Source: Sipunculus nudus (lineage: Eukaryota; Annelida; Sipuncula; Golfingiida; Sipunculidae). From it: DNA of 64,000 bases. Positions 20,451 to 32,613 of the stretch are shown piece by piece (the first letter of the stretch is position 1; each line of letters begins with the position of its first letter). The stretch is from contig CM049316.1 in NCBI GenBank assembly GCA_026874595.1, forward strand, positions 56,863,676-56,927,675. Reading direction: 5' to 3'. A model generated the notes under the pieces. That model did no database searches. It was not told the DNA's origin and saw only the letters and a list, made by a program, of their open reading frames with translations. A program made the translations under genes and the position numbers.

Positions 20451-21193
20451 GTTTACATACTGAAAAATGGATTAGTATAATTAGAGGGGGGCATTGTTTC
20501 ATCTTTAGTGTGCTTGGGGCTAAATAAAGAAAAACTTTTTTTTCGGAATTGGACAAAGAGAAAAAGTTTGTTTCCTTATAATTATAAGTGGAGAAAAACT
20601 CAAATTTTAACTACATATGTTTTTCGCCCAATTATAATTTTATAATTAATGGTACTTATATGAATAACAAAATATGTTATTCAAAATACGTGGAGGTTTA
20701 TTTATTTATATAAGGGCCTTCAGCAGTGCACACATGAGTAATTGAAGTGACTTTATATTAAAATTACTTTATATTATAATTAGATTTATATTACTGATTA
20801 TACCTTTTGTGTTACCCTTCGCTAACTCCAAACTGATTATTATAAAGGAGTACCTGTGTCATTAAGAGTTAAATCTAACGAAACAAAGAAATGTAACTAC
20901 TGGCTATTAAAGAATAATGTCTAAATCTGGGATAAATGTTAAGGTTGTATTCCGGACCACTGATACCTGGACGAAAAGCATTAAATTCATTTACTTGTGA
21001 ACAGCAAATGCCATCAATCATTGGTATTCAAGGATCATAAAGTGTCCCGCACCTGCCCCTTTCATATACGGATGTCGTATTCCGTTCTGGTCGTCAGGAC
21101 ATATCTGTCAGGATGGTTCAAGGAATACCTAATAGAGAGCAGATACTTATGATACATGTAGTTTCACTAAAGCCATAGCAGCGGGATATTAAG
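20451..21193. other. No gene or clear repeat seen
   Basis: AT-rich unique-looking DNA with no exon of the family and no long coding frame. Confidence 0.5.
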
Positions 21194-22680
21194 TCAAGGT
21201 GCCCATGGACCATGACGCTCAGCTTAATTTTACATATAGGCGATGTATGTATTAATTATTATCGTAATAATCTGGTGGAAATATAAGATAAGGAACTTTG
21301 AACAATAGAATGAACTACTTCTAGTGTGCTCAAAGTCATGCCTTTTGTCCATAGGCCTTAGAAATTATGATAAAGCGACCTGATTTAGAGTTCCCAAGAA
21401 GAATTCAATAGGCACCGTCTTATTATATTTTTATGCCCAATTGCTATGATTTGTGTGTATGTAACGTATAGGGTGCTGAACGCTCACAGAATATAGGCCC
21501 CAGTGACCTTATTAAGGGTTTCCAAGAAGATTGTACAGGGCCCTAAATGGATCTTAATTTAATAAGAAATTTCTGGGTCTAAAGTTCAGATTGTTTAAAT
21601 CTTACATATAGGATTCTCAAATCATGTTCTTTCACATATCTTTCAGAAGGTGACAGTCACCATATTTCGGTTGTTCAAGGAGACAATACAATTGTAGAGT
21701 ATTAAACAACGTATCTTAGTTCATAGCATATTTACGGTGACCACACAAATATTAACCCTAACGGGATTTTACGTCAGCCGCAGCACTTGTCTGTCCGCCA
21801 TTTTCTTTTGAAGAGATAAAACCGTAGTTTCGTTATAAAGACTTTCCATTGATTGTGTCAGTACATTCTGCAACAATGACCTCCATTTGATTTAAGTAAG
21901 ACGTTTCTGGATACTATAATTACGATTTAGGCCATGTTTGATTTTTTTGGGTGCTCAGTACTAGGGTATTTGCTCTTTGCGCACAGAATGTAGGATAGCA
22001 TACCCAAACCCTCTTTGAGTTTTAAGTTGAAAGGTTCTTAGTGCAACCGTTATGATTTGTGCCCATCTGCTAAAATCATCTTTTTTATAACTTACAAAAT
22101 ATAGGTCACAGAGAAAAGGAGGCTTCCCAAGGAACTCGTTGGACGATATGTTAGAAGATTCTAAGGAGAAAGAATACAATTTTTACCCTGTCTTTGTGCT
22201 CAAAATCAAATTTTTTGCCCATAACTCGCAAAATACAGGTCACATTGACTTAATTTTAGATTTCAAAGGACATTTGCCAAGGAGTTCTCTGATTGTTACG
22301 TTAAAAGGTTCCAGGCCTAATGCAAACTTGTGCCTATCTGACATTAAGAGAGCTTAAGTCATGTTTTTGGCCAGTAGCTAGCAATATATAGATCACCATG
22401 AACTAATTCCAGGTTTCCAATAAGATTTGATCATGACCTTCCTGGATGTCGAGTAAAAAGAGTCTAGAGTTAATAGATACAATTTGTGCCCTGTCTGACT
22501 GGCTGCTCTTATTCAGTTTTTTTTTGTCCATAGCTTGTAGGTCACCATGACCCAGTTTTAGGTTTCCAAGAAGATTTGTCCAGAACCTACATTAATGTTG
22601 AATTAGAAGATTCCAGGGCGAAAGACAGACAAAAGGTGATTGCTATAGCTCAGATTACATGTATTCATTAAAGCTAAAAA
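21194..22680. repeat. Dispersed bivalve-type repeat, instance 1
   Basis: Starts 'CAAGGTGCCCATGGACCATG' and ends 'TTGCTATAGCTCA' ... 'AAGCTAAAAA'. Inside are diverged subunits with 'CAGGTTTCCAAGAAGATTTG'-like text. Same start and end motifs as 29,793-31,330, 55,013-57,380 and 62,678-63,891. Confidence 0.65.
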
Positions 22681-23639
22681 ACGGGACATTCCGATCATCG
22701 AAAAAATTGTATCTCGACTAAAATGTGTCGTATTCATATAAAACGAAGACATTTCAATATGTTTATTATTTACCATTCGAAAGTGTTGTTCAAGTGTTTT
22801 TAAGTATCGATTTGAAATGTGATGTATGTGTGTTTATCTTTTATATTTTGCAAAATGACTGAGTTATTCTTGATTTATATGATAGGTGCCAGTGGTGTTG
22901 ACCTCAGACCAAAAAGGAGAAAGCTTCAAAAAACAGTCTCTTCTGGGTTTTCTCTCCAGGCAGCTTGGTAAACTTGTTACAGTGAATCAACTGCCTTCGG
23001 TGAGTCTCCTGAGCAAAGGTCATACAGTCCGTGCGCATGTGCAGTGCGGAAGTCAGGCACACTCACAAAAGTACGACTCTGTTGTTTAGGGATTGTCGGA
23101 GTCTAAATCTGCCACCCACAGTTCACCGGGGCTTCTAAATAGACCAGCAGCGTAGGCATAAATGTCGTCAAGAGGATAATGTACTCCGTTCAAAAGTGTT
23201 GGAGAAGAATTGTTTCAAGGTAAATTACATAAACACGTTTTTGCTAGTAAGGGAAAAAAAATGAAAAAAAATATATATATTTTGCAAGAATACACATATG
23301 AAATGTAAACAGAACGTGTAGTCCCGGCTGCCGCACAATGCCCAGCAGGAAGGGGTTCGTTTTTTAAGTAGAAACGGCCTCTGGCTACAGGGTGGAAGAA
23401 AATAACATGACGACCTTATTGCATCATAATCGACCTTATAACGAGCCTATACGAAAGGTCAATCGCTTCGTTAACAGGAAACAATATAACTTAATTTACC
23501 TTGTTATTCTGAAAGGGGTTTCCCGGACATCACAACAAGTTTCCTTATTATTGCATTTATCGACACACGCATTCATGATACAGGCCACCGCTGCAAAAAC
23601 GCTTGGGTGTAATCCACAGTGCGAAACTGAGAAGGGCAG
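22681..23639. other. No gene seen
   Basis: No recognisable exon. Short plus-strand open frames (22,886-23,089; 23,392-23,754) show no domain and the second runs into repeat sequence. Confidence 0.5.
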
Positions 23640-24665
23640 CCCGGTAAGCATGAACTTTGAACCTGTGATCTTAAAATGTATAGGGTTCTTCTTCTCTTGG
23701 TGGGCGAACCATACATGGAAGATGAAAGGTTTTGGTCAAACGGGTTTGGCTTAAAATGGCTCCACAAGCTTTTTCAAGAATTGGGTCCCGTGGCCTTGAC
23801 GTTTGACCCCGTGACCTCAAAATCGATAGGATTCTTCTTATGTGGTTGGGCGAGCCATACGTGCAAGATGACAGGTTTTGGTTAAACAGTAGGTCAAAAT
23901 GGGTCAAAAAGCTTTTTCAAGAAGTGGGTCCCGTGTTCTTGACATTTGACCAAGTGACCTCAAAATGAAGAAGTTTCTTGATTTGATAATGGGTGATCCT
24001 TATTCGCAGGATGAAAGGTTTTGGTCAAACGATTGGCTTAAATTGGGTCCACAAGATTTTTCAAGAGGTGGGTCATGTGGCCTTGACCTTTGACCCCGTG
24101 ACCTTAAAATCGACAGGATTCTTCATCTATGGGTAGGTGATTCATATGTGAAAGATGAAAGGTTTGGGTCCAGCAGTTTGGCTAAAAATGGGTCCAAACT
24201 TGTTTCAAGTAGTTAGTCCCGTTGCCTTGATCTTTGATACCGTGACCTAAAAAACTCGACAATGTTCCTCTTCCGTGGGTGGGAGAACCATACATGGAAG
24301 ATGAACGTTTTTGGTCAAACGGTTTGGGTTAAAATGGGTCCACAAGCTTTTCAAAGAAGTGGCCTTGACCTTTGACTACGTGGCCTAAAAATCGATTTGG
24401 GTGTCCATCTGTGGATGGGTAAGCCATATGTGAAAGATAAAAGGTTTCGGTCAAACGGTTGCACTTAAATCGGTCCACAAGCTTTTTCAAGAAGTGGGTA
24501 CTGTGGCTTTGACCTTTGACCCCATGACCTAAAATCAATGGGGTTCTTCATCTGTGGATAGGCAAGCCATATGTGAAGGATGCAAGGGTTATGGTCAAAT
24601 GCCTTGGCTTAGAATCAACCCACAAGCCAATTCCGGACGGACGTACGCACGCACGCACGAGCGGA
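23640..24665. repeat. ~145-bp tandem repeat, seven units, with DR1-like motifs
   Basis: Units begin near 23,682, 23,829, 23,970, 24,115, 24,262, 24,398 and 24,541, spacing 136-147 bp. Each has a 'GTTCTTC..' start and a 'CTTGACCTTTGACCCCGTGACC'-like core (shortened here to its theme TGACCTTTGACC). The array ends in a 'GGACGGACGTACGCACGCA' tail, typical of bivalve repeats. Confidence 0.75.
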
Positions 24666-24674
24666 GGTGTTACT

Positions 24675-25370
24675 TTATCCGATGGGACGGGGTCTACCAG
24701 TGTGAGTTTTTTTGCCGACTCTGTGAGAACGATCAATGTCCGTAACACTGATATCGCAGTCCAGGTATTTTTTAGCCAGGTCAATAACCATATTATCTGT
24801 ATTTTCCTCGCTATTTTCTGTCCAATCATTGGTAATTCTTAGTGATGTTCGGCGGGAATACTGTTGTTGATGGTCCAGTTGTTGTTCCAAATTTTCTATC
24901 ACTGAATTAAGTGAGTGAACTTGCCCTTCTAGAACAGCCACTCGATTTTCAAATATTTTTGTTTTTTTTTTTCTGTGACAGCCGTGTCTATCATTGATTT
25001 TAGTGCCTGCTGCAAGGGACCGGTTTTAAGGGCTGCTGAGAGTAGCCACTCAATATTTCTTTTTCTTCGTCAAGGCTTTTTTTGTAGTGTGTGTATACAC
25101 TATTTCTTTTGAAGACTGATTTAGTAGCGCCAGAGGACAGTCTTCACAATCAATGTTACTGTTTGGTCCTCTGTCCTGCATATTTTGCTTTTTCGCAAGG
25201 GGTAACGTAGTGTTTGGGGAATCGTCACTCATAAGCCTTTTGTTACTTTGATCTTCGGTCCGTGGGGTGTAGTTTGTGTCAGATTTCATGTGGTCCGTTT
25301 TCCCAGACTTTGGCTGTGCGTCCGTGGAGCTAATCCCATTACTTTTCTCTGCCATTGTTATTATGTACAC
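24675..25370 (-). pseudogene. Fragment of a non-LTR retrotransposon ORF1
   Basis: Two open pieces, 25,050-25,370 (MAEKSNGISSTDAQPKSGKT start, polar N-terminus) and 24,675-24,941 (coiled-coil-like VAVLEGQVHSLNSVIENLEQ, then SRRTSLRI and DIDRSHRVGKK..GRPRPI). The 'HRVG...RPRPI' stretch is a hallmark of LINE ORF1 RNA-binding domains. It is interrupted by stops between the pieces and cut off at about 24,670 where the 145-bp repeat begins. No reverse transcriptase follows. Confidence 0.7.
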
Positions 25371-25659
25371 ACTGGTTCTATAAGGGTTATTTGGTGTTGT
25401 GCGAAGGTACGTGAATTGTGTTATGAGCGATTCTATTGAACACAGTGTGTAATGTTTGAACAGTTATATTTCAATTGTTTTCTAAAATTTTGTTTTGAAA
25501 CTGTTTCAGATTGGTTTTAAAGTAGTTTATGCTGAATATGTGTAAATTTTAAGTTAGTATTTTAGGTGTAACATATATAAATTGTCAAATAACAGTGGAG
25601 CCGATTTTACCTCCGTCCTACTCGTGTAGCGCCATCTGCCGGATCTCCTGCCGGATTTG

Positions 25660-25820
25660 TTACCATAATATTTGTTTTGATACCATATTATGTGTTTTGA
25701 TACAATATTATGTGTTGATACCATATAATGTGTGTTGATACCACATATATTTTATGTGTTTTGACACCACATTATGTGTTTTGATACCATATTATGCGTT
25801 TTGGTACTATATTATGCGCA
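25660..25820. repeat. Short tandem repeat, ~20-24-bp unit
   Basis: About seven diverged copies of 'TTTTGATACCATATTATGTG'. Confidence 0.8.
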
Positions 25821-25989
25821 TCCTTTTTGCTGTATTATGACACTGTTGTTCAGCGCTGATTCTCTGCCACGCTGATCATGGTGTAGAGAATTCCGTTTAG
25901 ATTTAAATAATTCCGAGTAAAATTAGATCCTGTGTACTTAGACTTAGATTTAACGTGGCAGTGGAAAGTGTCGTTGAACCTACTAAAAT

Positions 25990-26002
25990 AGCAATATATA
26001 TA

Positions 26003-26095
<93 letters not shown>
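25990..26095. repeat. (TA)n microsatellite
   Basis: Long TA tract with one short interruption. Confidence 0.95.
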
Positions 26096-26098
<3 letters not shown>

Positions 26099-26260
26099 TG
26101 ATACCTCGTTGTGTCGAACTCGGTTAAGGCGAATTCCCGCATGTGTCGAAGTCGAACGCGGGGGCCCTGCAAAACATAGTTATAACCTTACTAATTTAAA
26201 TCCGCTTGTGTCGAAGTCGGATGCGTATACGCACTTCTGGGGTTGATATGGGGAGGGGGT
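26096..26260. mobile_element. Possible Tigger/pogo-like terminal fragment
   Basis: Begins 'CAGTGATACCTCGTTGTGTC' directly after a TA, and carries repeated 'TGTCGAAGTCG' words. CAGTG..ACCTCG is typical of Tc1/mariner-superfamily (Tigger/pogo) terminal repeats with TA targets. The opposite end was not found, so this is a one-ended fragment at best. Confidence 0.4.
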
Positions 26261-28430
26261 AGGCTATTACAGTCCTATACAGGAGAATATACTAACTGTA
26301 CTGAGAAATACAGGTACTTCTTATGCCATGGCGGTATAACTCATGTTTCCTTAACAATCTGTTTGTCCGCCCTTGGAGAATAATTTTCCCCCGGTCGAAT
26401 TATTTCACCCGAGAGAATTATTCTTTCGCCCCAGCGAAATAATATGAACAGAACAAAAAATTAGATGCTCTTAAATAGACAAAGGTCAGTGTCAATGTCT
26501 GACATCAAATGTTTCCTTTTCTTCGATATAGACCTTGTTTATTTAATAGTCTGACTAATGATTAATTTGTGACTGAGTGCTTAACAAAAAAGTATTTCAT
26601 TTTTGAGTAAATTGGGATATAGATGAATAATTTTCGGTCGATCCATTTTACAAGACAGAAACGTCAGTAAAACGTGTAGTGTGCCGTTGAGTCCTGTAAG
26701 TGTTTCTTGGCTGTGCACCTCTTTGACATCCCCGGATCGCCGAGAGCCTGCAGCGATGTGTCACCATGAGTCTATATTAATGTGTCAATACCAGCGGATT
26801 GTAAGACCTGATTCAACTGGAATATAGCATGCCGGGTGTGCGTGTGTGTGTGTGTGGGGGGGTCGCTTTTTCGGGTACAAAACAATTTCGTGAAAAGAAT
26901 TTTGAGAGCGCCCGAAGCGCATATGGTATATACCGGTATATATCTTTCAGCAATGACCTGACAGGTATGCCGTATTCTCACATATTCACGGTTGAATGAT
27001 GGGGATATATAGTTTAAGCATCATACCCTCTTCACATATAGACATACATTGATAAAATTCAATTTACATTTACTGCAGAAAATGGCATTAATTTCCGTTT
27101 CTGTCAAAAGTACTCCTATAACAAATCCCGATCAAGCAACATGCCTTTATAAACTGGACCCAAAGCTACATTTAGGCCTACATGATCACTTCAGTCCCCA
27201 GTAGAAATTTTATACCAGAAGGGAACCGTCAATATGGCAAGCCCGCTGTATCCATATTCAAACCTATAACCATGCGATTAGGGCTTTTAAGTAGGCTACA
27301 CCTCAGTCCTGGTATAACGTATGATGAAACGAATGATCAAACATAGACGCGCACTACTACACCAATAATCATCAATGCTTATAGCTCTGACTTCCCGGAT
27401 CTAAGGTTTGGCAAAACAAATCTCGAAGTTCCCAACAGTTTTGGTATTTCCCAGAAATCGGGTCTGGCAAAACCTCTTATCAGGGGGTTTCCCCATGTGT
27501 CAGCTGCATTCATGGCAAAAAAAAAAAGACCTGTCCTCACGGATTACTGTTTAAGTATAAAAACCTTGGCTGTGATGTCGGAAAATTCGTTAGGTCATCG
27601 TGCCGTCTAAGAACAACAACCGCTTTTCAGTTGAATAGTCGAGCATGCATGCGTACATTCTTATCTTAATTATTCAGAGGCGAACCGGTAACTCCTCTCG
27701 TTCATAGATGGCGCCAATGATATAATCACACTTTACCAATGCATATGTATATCTAATGGGTCAGCTGTTAGAAAGGTATTATTTTCCTCCATTAAGGAGC
27801 CTTATGTTTTCACTCTCGCTTGTTTGATTATTTTCTCTTTAGATGAATTACTTGAATGGTGTATGCTTGACTTTACTGAAATGTGATGGAATAGTTCACT
27901 TGCTGATACTAGAAACAACACATGCATTGAATATCTAATTATCCGAAAGGCAATTCAAGATTACCACGCCCATGTGCTTTATACAATAAACAAACGCCTT
28001 GAATATGTAATTAAAAGTTTTTACATTTTTTTTCATATTAAGTTATTTTATTTTTAATAAAGGCCATAAAAATAAACAAAATTATTGGGGTTATGATATG
28101 GGGATTGGTATAGAGGAAGTCAACATTAAGGTTGTTTTAATAGCAGACGTATTCCCTTTTAAGTACATTAAACTTTTCTGACATGGCACATTTTCAAGTA
28201 AATTTCAAAACAAGTGTTTCTTATCGCTCGTCAAACTTACTGCTAAATGATCTCACCTTAATAATAAATTGTAAAAAAAAGAATAATTTAATCATTATTT
28301 GTATGTTCATTAGGCAATTGTTTAAATAAAATATTAAAACGTGTCTTCTAAAACATTATTTTATTTTAAAGGATTTTGGAAGAAAATACAATTGTGTAAG
28401 AATGTCATCGATGTCATCATCATCATTCTC
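26261..28430. other. No gene seen
   Basis: AT-rich DNA; only short frames, one over a (TG)n near 26,846. No exon, repeat array or RNA gene is recognisable. Confidence 0.5.
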
Positions 28431-28484
28431 ACTTTCTTTCTTTCTTTCTGTCTGTCTGTCTCTGTCTGTCTGTCTGTCTGTCAG

Positions 28485-28533
<49 letters not shown>

Positions 28534-28535
28534 TA
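28430..28535. repeat. (CTTT)n/(CTGT)n/(CT)n/(AT)n compound microsatellite
   Basis: Successive simple repeats; it produces a short low-complexity open frame that is not a gene. Confidence 0.95.
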
Positions 28536-28539
28536 AGTA

Positions 28540-29120
28540 TAATGATTAGTGGTATAGCCATGTTAGTCTGTAGTCGAAGTGTAGGGTTGGAGTAAGAGTG
28601 ACGCCTTTTAGATAGACTAATATTAATAAACATGTTACTATTTTAAAGGAGTCACTCTTACTATGTATATATGTGTGTGTCTGCCAAAAATGATTTTAGA
28701 CAATCCAAAACTTTTATGATAAGTTTGTGTGTTTAGTATGTAAATACATTCCTAAAATAACCTTTCTTATCCTCTTGTCCTTGCTTACTTTTTTATGTTT
28801 CGGTCGTAGTTTATAAGTTAACGTTTTAAAAAGCATTTTAATACAAACTGAAAGACATGTCAAAAATGAATAAAAAAATTTAAACCATGTTTTAAGGCTT
28901 CATAGAAAGATGAAGAACAAAAATGCATGGGGTGTCACATTTTTACAAACAAAATTCACACAGGACGAATTAGCTATATGCCCCCTACATTTACGTTAGG
29001 GGCGCCATTTTTATAAGCAGGGACACGGTAACAAAATACAAATATGTAGCTACAAGATTAGAGCCAAATAAAATGGTATATCTGATGAGAAACATTGTTA
29101 AACATACAAGACTAATTTCA
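28540..29120. other. No gene seen
   Basis: AT-rich, no recognisable feature. Confidence 0.5.
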
Positions 29121-29121
29121 G

Positions 29122-29475
29122 TGAACTCCCGCATGACGACAACCCCGTTTACCCGACCACCCCGCTAACACGACCACTTTTTTGGTCCCAGAATTGTCTA
29201 ATATAAATTATCATATAAAAAAACTTCGGTAACAAGACCACTCCGCTAGCCCGAGCAACCATAACCTTTTTTTGGTCCCAACCTTCAGATGAGCCCCCCG
29301 CGGCCCGTTGAGCAGATGACATGCTAATTGCCCTGCTTGAACTTAGACAATAGCCCATAATTAATTAGCAGTATCACGACCAGTCGCCATTGGCGACCGC
29401 GGCCCGTCGAGCAGTTGACACGCTCATCGCCCAGCTTTAACTTAGATGATTGGCTGTGATTAATTAGCCGGGCAG
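29122..29475. mobile_element. DNA-transposon-like fragment with internal duplication
   Basis: Starts 'CAGTGAACTCCCGCATGACG'-like text with repeated 'CGACCAC' and two 'TTTTTTGGTCCCA' words, as in Tigger/pogo-type MITEs. At 29,299-29,371 and 29,398-29,472 there are two copies of a ~75-bp unit ('GCGGCCCGTTGAGCAG' to 'AATTAATTAGC'). Confidence 0.45.
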
Positions 29476-29792
29476 GAGGAAAAGATTGCCTTCATCTGCT
29501 CAGGCTTGTTTATGATGCCGCCCAACCTGTTAACCAAACTACACGCTTCAATAGATATTGGACTCCATGGTCCGTTACATTGTTTGTTGAGAATGGCTGC
29601 TGGATTATCCACGAATCCACGAATTAATTGTCGAGATCTCAGTATATGTATGAAATTTCCTCAAACTGGAATAATTGTGGTAATTTTTTACCAAAGCTAG
29701 TGAGATTTCTGTAGAAGTTAGTTGTGTCAAAACCTGACATTCTTGCAGATTTAAATGTGCAAATTCAACTATAGACTATAGTATTATAACAA

Positions 29793-31330
29793 CAAGTGGC
29801 CCATGGGCCATGACGCTCAGCGGAATTCAAGTAATTCTGAATAATGGGTAAAATGACCCCCAGAGTGCTCAAAATCATGCATTTTGCCAATAGACCATAG
29901 ACAAAGGTTACAGTGACCTTGTTCTTCATACAGCTGCTACTATTTGTGTTCATCTGACTAACAGAGTGTTAAAATCATGTTCTTTCACACAACTTGCGAA
30001 TATAGGCCACAGTGACATTATTTCAGGTTTCCAAGAATTTTTCACAGGAACCTCCCGTTTTATTAATCAAATAAGAAGTTTCTAGGTCCAGCTGTAACCA
30101 ATCATGCAAATCTGTCCTATTGGGAGCTCAAATCATGTTTTTTCACATATCTTACAGAATATAGGTCACTATGACCTAATTTCAGATCCCCATGCAGATT
30201 TGCCTGTGACCTTCCTGGATGTACAGTTAGAAGATTAAAGGTCTAACGTTTACAGTTTGTGGCTTATTAACATTTGAACTTCTCAAAAACATAGAAAAAA
30301 TATGTAAAAAAAATTCAGGTAGTGCTGCCAGTCTGCAGGAACTGATGAAATACCCCATGATCAATACGCATGCAAAAATCATGGCCATCAATGCATTAGT
30401 TATTCAGATACTGGAGCTTTTGTATATTTTTAAAAATTATTAGGGGGGGGGGGGTAATTATGAGCCCAATAGCTCAAAGGATGTGGATAACAGAGACATA
30501 ATTTCAGGTTTCTAAGTAGATTTTTCATGGACCTCCCTGGATGTCAAGTAAGAAAATTCTAGGTTCACCGGTTACAATTTGTCATCTGTAAGCCGACGAC
30601 CGTTTCTTTGAAGGTCTCAAAAAGAGAAAAAAATGCGTAAAATTCGAAAAATACAGATGGCGCCACCAATCTGCAGGAACTAAAAAAAATTTCCATGATC
30701 AATATGCATCCAAAGAATAATAGCAATTAATGCATTAGTTATTCAGACCCTGAAGATTCTTTATCAAATTTTTAATCATTCAGGGGGAATTTCTGAGCCC
30801 AATAGCTCCGAAGATATGAATAACCGAGACCTAATTTCGCGTTTCCAGGGAGATTTTGCATGGACCTCCTTGAATGTAAAGTTTGGTCCAACGGTTACGA
30901 TTTGTGCCCTGTAAACGAAGACCCTTTCTTTGAAGGTTTAAAAATAGTAAAAACAATGTTTAAAAATTCGAAACAAAATAAAGGTGAAGCCACCAGTCTG
31001 CAGGAACTGATAAAACTTTTCATTATCAATATGCATTCAAAAGATCATGACAATTAATGCATTAGTTATCCAGATACTAAAGATTCTGTATCAAATTTTT
31101 AATTAATCTAGGGGGTACTTGCGAGCCCAATAGCTCGAATAAAGATAACAGAGACCTGTTTAAGGTTTGTTTCCAAGGAGATTTTTCATGGACCTCCCTG
31201 GACGCAAAGTTAGAAAATTCTAGGTTCAACGGTTACGATTTGTGCCCCGCCAACGTACGACCCGACGGCCGGACGACGGACACAGAGTGATCGCTATAGC
31301 GCATATGACTTTCAGTCAGCTGAGCTAAAA
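29793..31330. repeat. Dispersed bivalve-type repeat, instance 2
   Basis: Starts CAAGTGGCCCATGGGCCATG and ends 'GATCGCTATAGCGCATA' ... 'CAGCTGAGCTAAAA'. Contains three ~300-bp subunits (about 30,480, 30,790 and 31,100) with 'GGTTACGATTTGTGCCC' and 'AATGCATTAGTTAT'. Confidence 0.75.
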
Positions 31331-32520
31331 ACCGAAAGATTTATTTATGAAGATTTTCATAGAAATTTATATAATAACAAACTCGCAAAATTTCCTCTGG
31401 AGCTAGCTCAGACAATACCTGGCTTACGGGGATTCCAGAAATCAAAAAGTCAACGTCCTATTGAAAGTATTTACTAACCGGCCTTGTTGCTTTTTACAAA
31501 TAGAGAATGGAGGTAGATAATATGTATTGGGAGCGACAAATTACTCGCACCCTTTCGGATGTTTCGCAGTTACAATACCCCTCAAGCATACACACATATA
31601 TTCGTGCACGCACGCATTTAATAGTACGTTTCGCTGTCAACAGGAGATGTCTTCATCCATGTTCTTGTTATTTCTGTTTAGTAAAAAATCATTCATATAA
31701 CATGTAGAGCTCGCCATCAAATTCAGTAGTCATTAGGACCATTGTACGTGTATATCCTCTGTGCGAAGCAAAGCCTTGTGAGACATGTAGGTATCCCGAT
31801 TAATCATTTGTTGTACATGCTGATGACATAATGCCGAGTTCTGCAAATCCTTACTGGCAAAATATTGGGTAATATTATAATTCGGTTTAATCACAGCAAT
31901 GCGATTTTGTACAAATTTCACCAACCAATTTGAAACTTTCCACAAAATAAATTTCAAAGACGATAAGATAGCATTTACTCTATTCATATGATAATCAATG
32001 GCGCTCGATATAATGTCAGTCGAACCTTTTCAGTCTGATAATGTATGCAGGTGTATTTCATAAAGAAAATAAAATGGTCTTGTTTCTTAAGGTTTAAAGG
32101 ACTGCATGTAACAAATAGATGCAATCAATTCTGAAACTAACAGGGATGATGTCACAAATCTCAGGGTGACTAATTCTACCTTGACAAAATGCACGAATAC
32201 ACTGTTCATTGCAAATCCTTTAACCATTATGCAAAATATAACTGGTTGAAGACATTATATATCGTCGGATTCGTCCTACGTAATTGGACATAATGACAAA
32301 TGACAGAGACAATGAAAACTGTTCCCGAACTGTTCATTCATGTGACACTCAGTGGTCTTCGCTGGACAGGACATTTCCGAAATCACAAACTCATCAGTGC
32401 ATTATTTATGTAGTTCACGGTTGCCCTCTCGCAGAGGTATATTTTGCTGGATCAACTGAAACCAAAAATCAAGCAAATTCATATAAATATAATATGCAAC
32501 TGAGTTTAAAATGTCAGAAG
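31331..32520. other. Downstream of copy C; no gene seen
   Basis: A minus-strand frame at 31,733-31,987 has no recognisable domain. No clear AATAAA lies close to the copy C stop at 32,566. Feature-poor. Confidence 0.45.
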
Positions 32521-32552
<32 letters not shown>

Positions 32553-32561
32553 CATTATTAC
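32521..32561. repeat. (ATT)n trinucleotide repeat
   Basis: Simple ATT repeat immediately downstream of the inferred copy C stop codon. Confidence 0.95.
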
Positions 32562-32565
32562 TGTT

Positions 32566-32613
32566 TCAATATGACTTTTTTATCTTTACTTTATGTACAA
32601 TCGATGACGCAGC
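32566..32613 (-). CDS. Copy C: last exon, basic C-terminus
   Basis: 48 nt after a TATATTTTTAG acceptor, phase 0: AASSIVHKVKIKKSY then TGA. Human HOIP also ends in a short basic tail after its LDD. The sequence itself is not conserved, so this exon is inferred from splice signal, phase and position. Confidence 0.5.
   Translation of the reverse strand, partial: AASSIVHKVKIKKSY

Noticed and set aside
25903-26172. Minus-strand frame over the (TA)n tract (also 1,508-1,753, 19,010-19,402, 19,371-19,619, 40,253-40,450)
   Set aside because: Low-complexity translation of microsatellites (IYIYIY, RERERE); not genes.
31733-31987. Minus-strand frame (84 residues) considered as the last exon of copy C
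   Set aside because: No similarity to a HOIP C-terminus and no good acceptor in phase; the short exon at 32,566-32,613 fits better.
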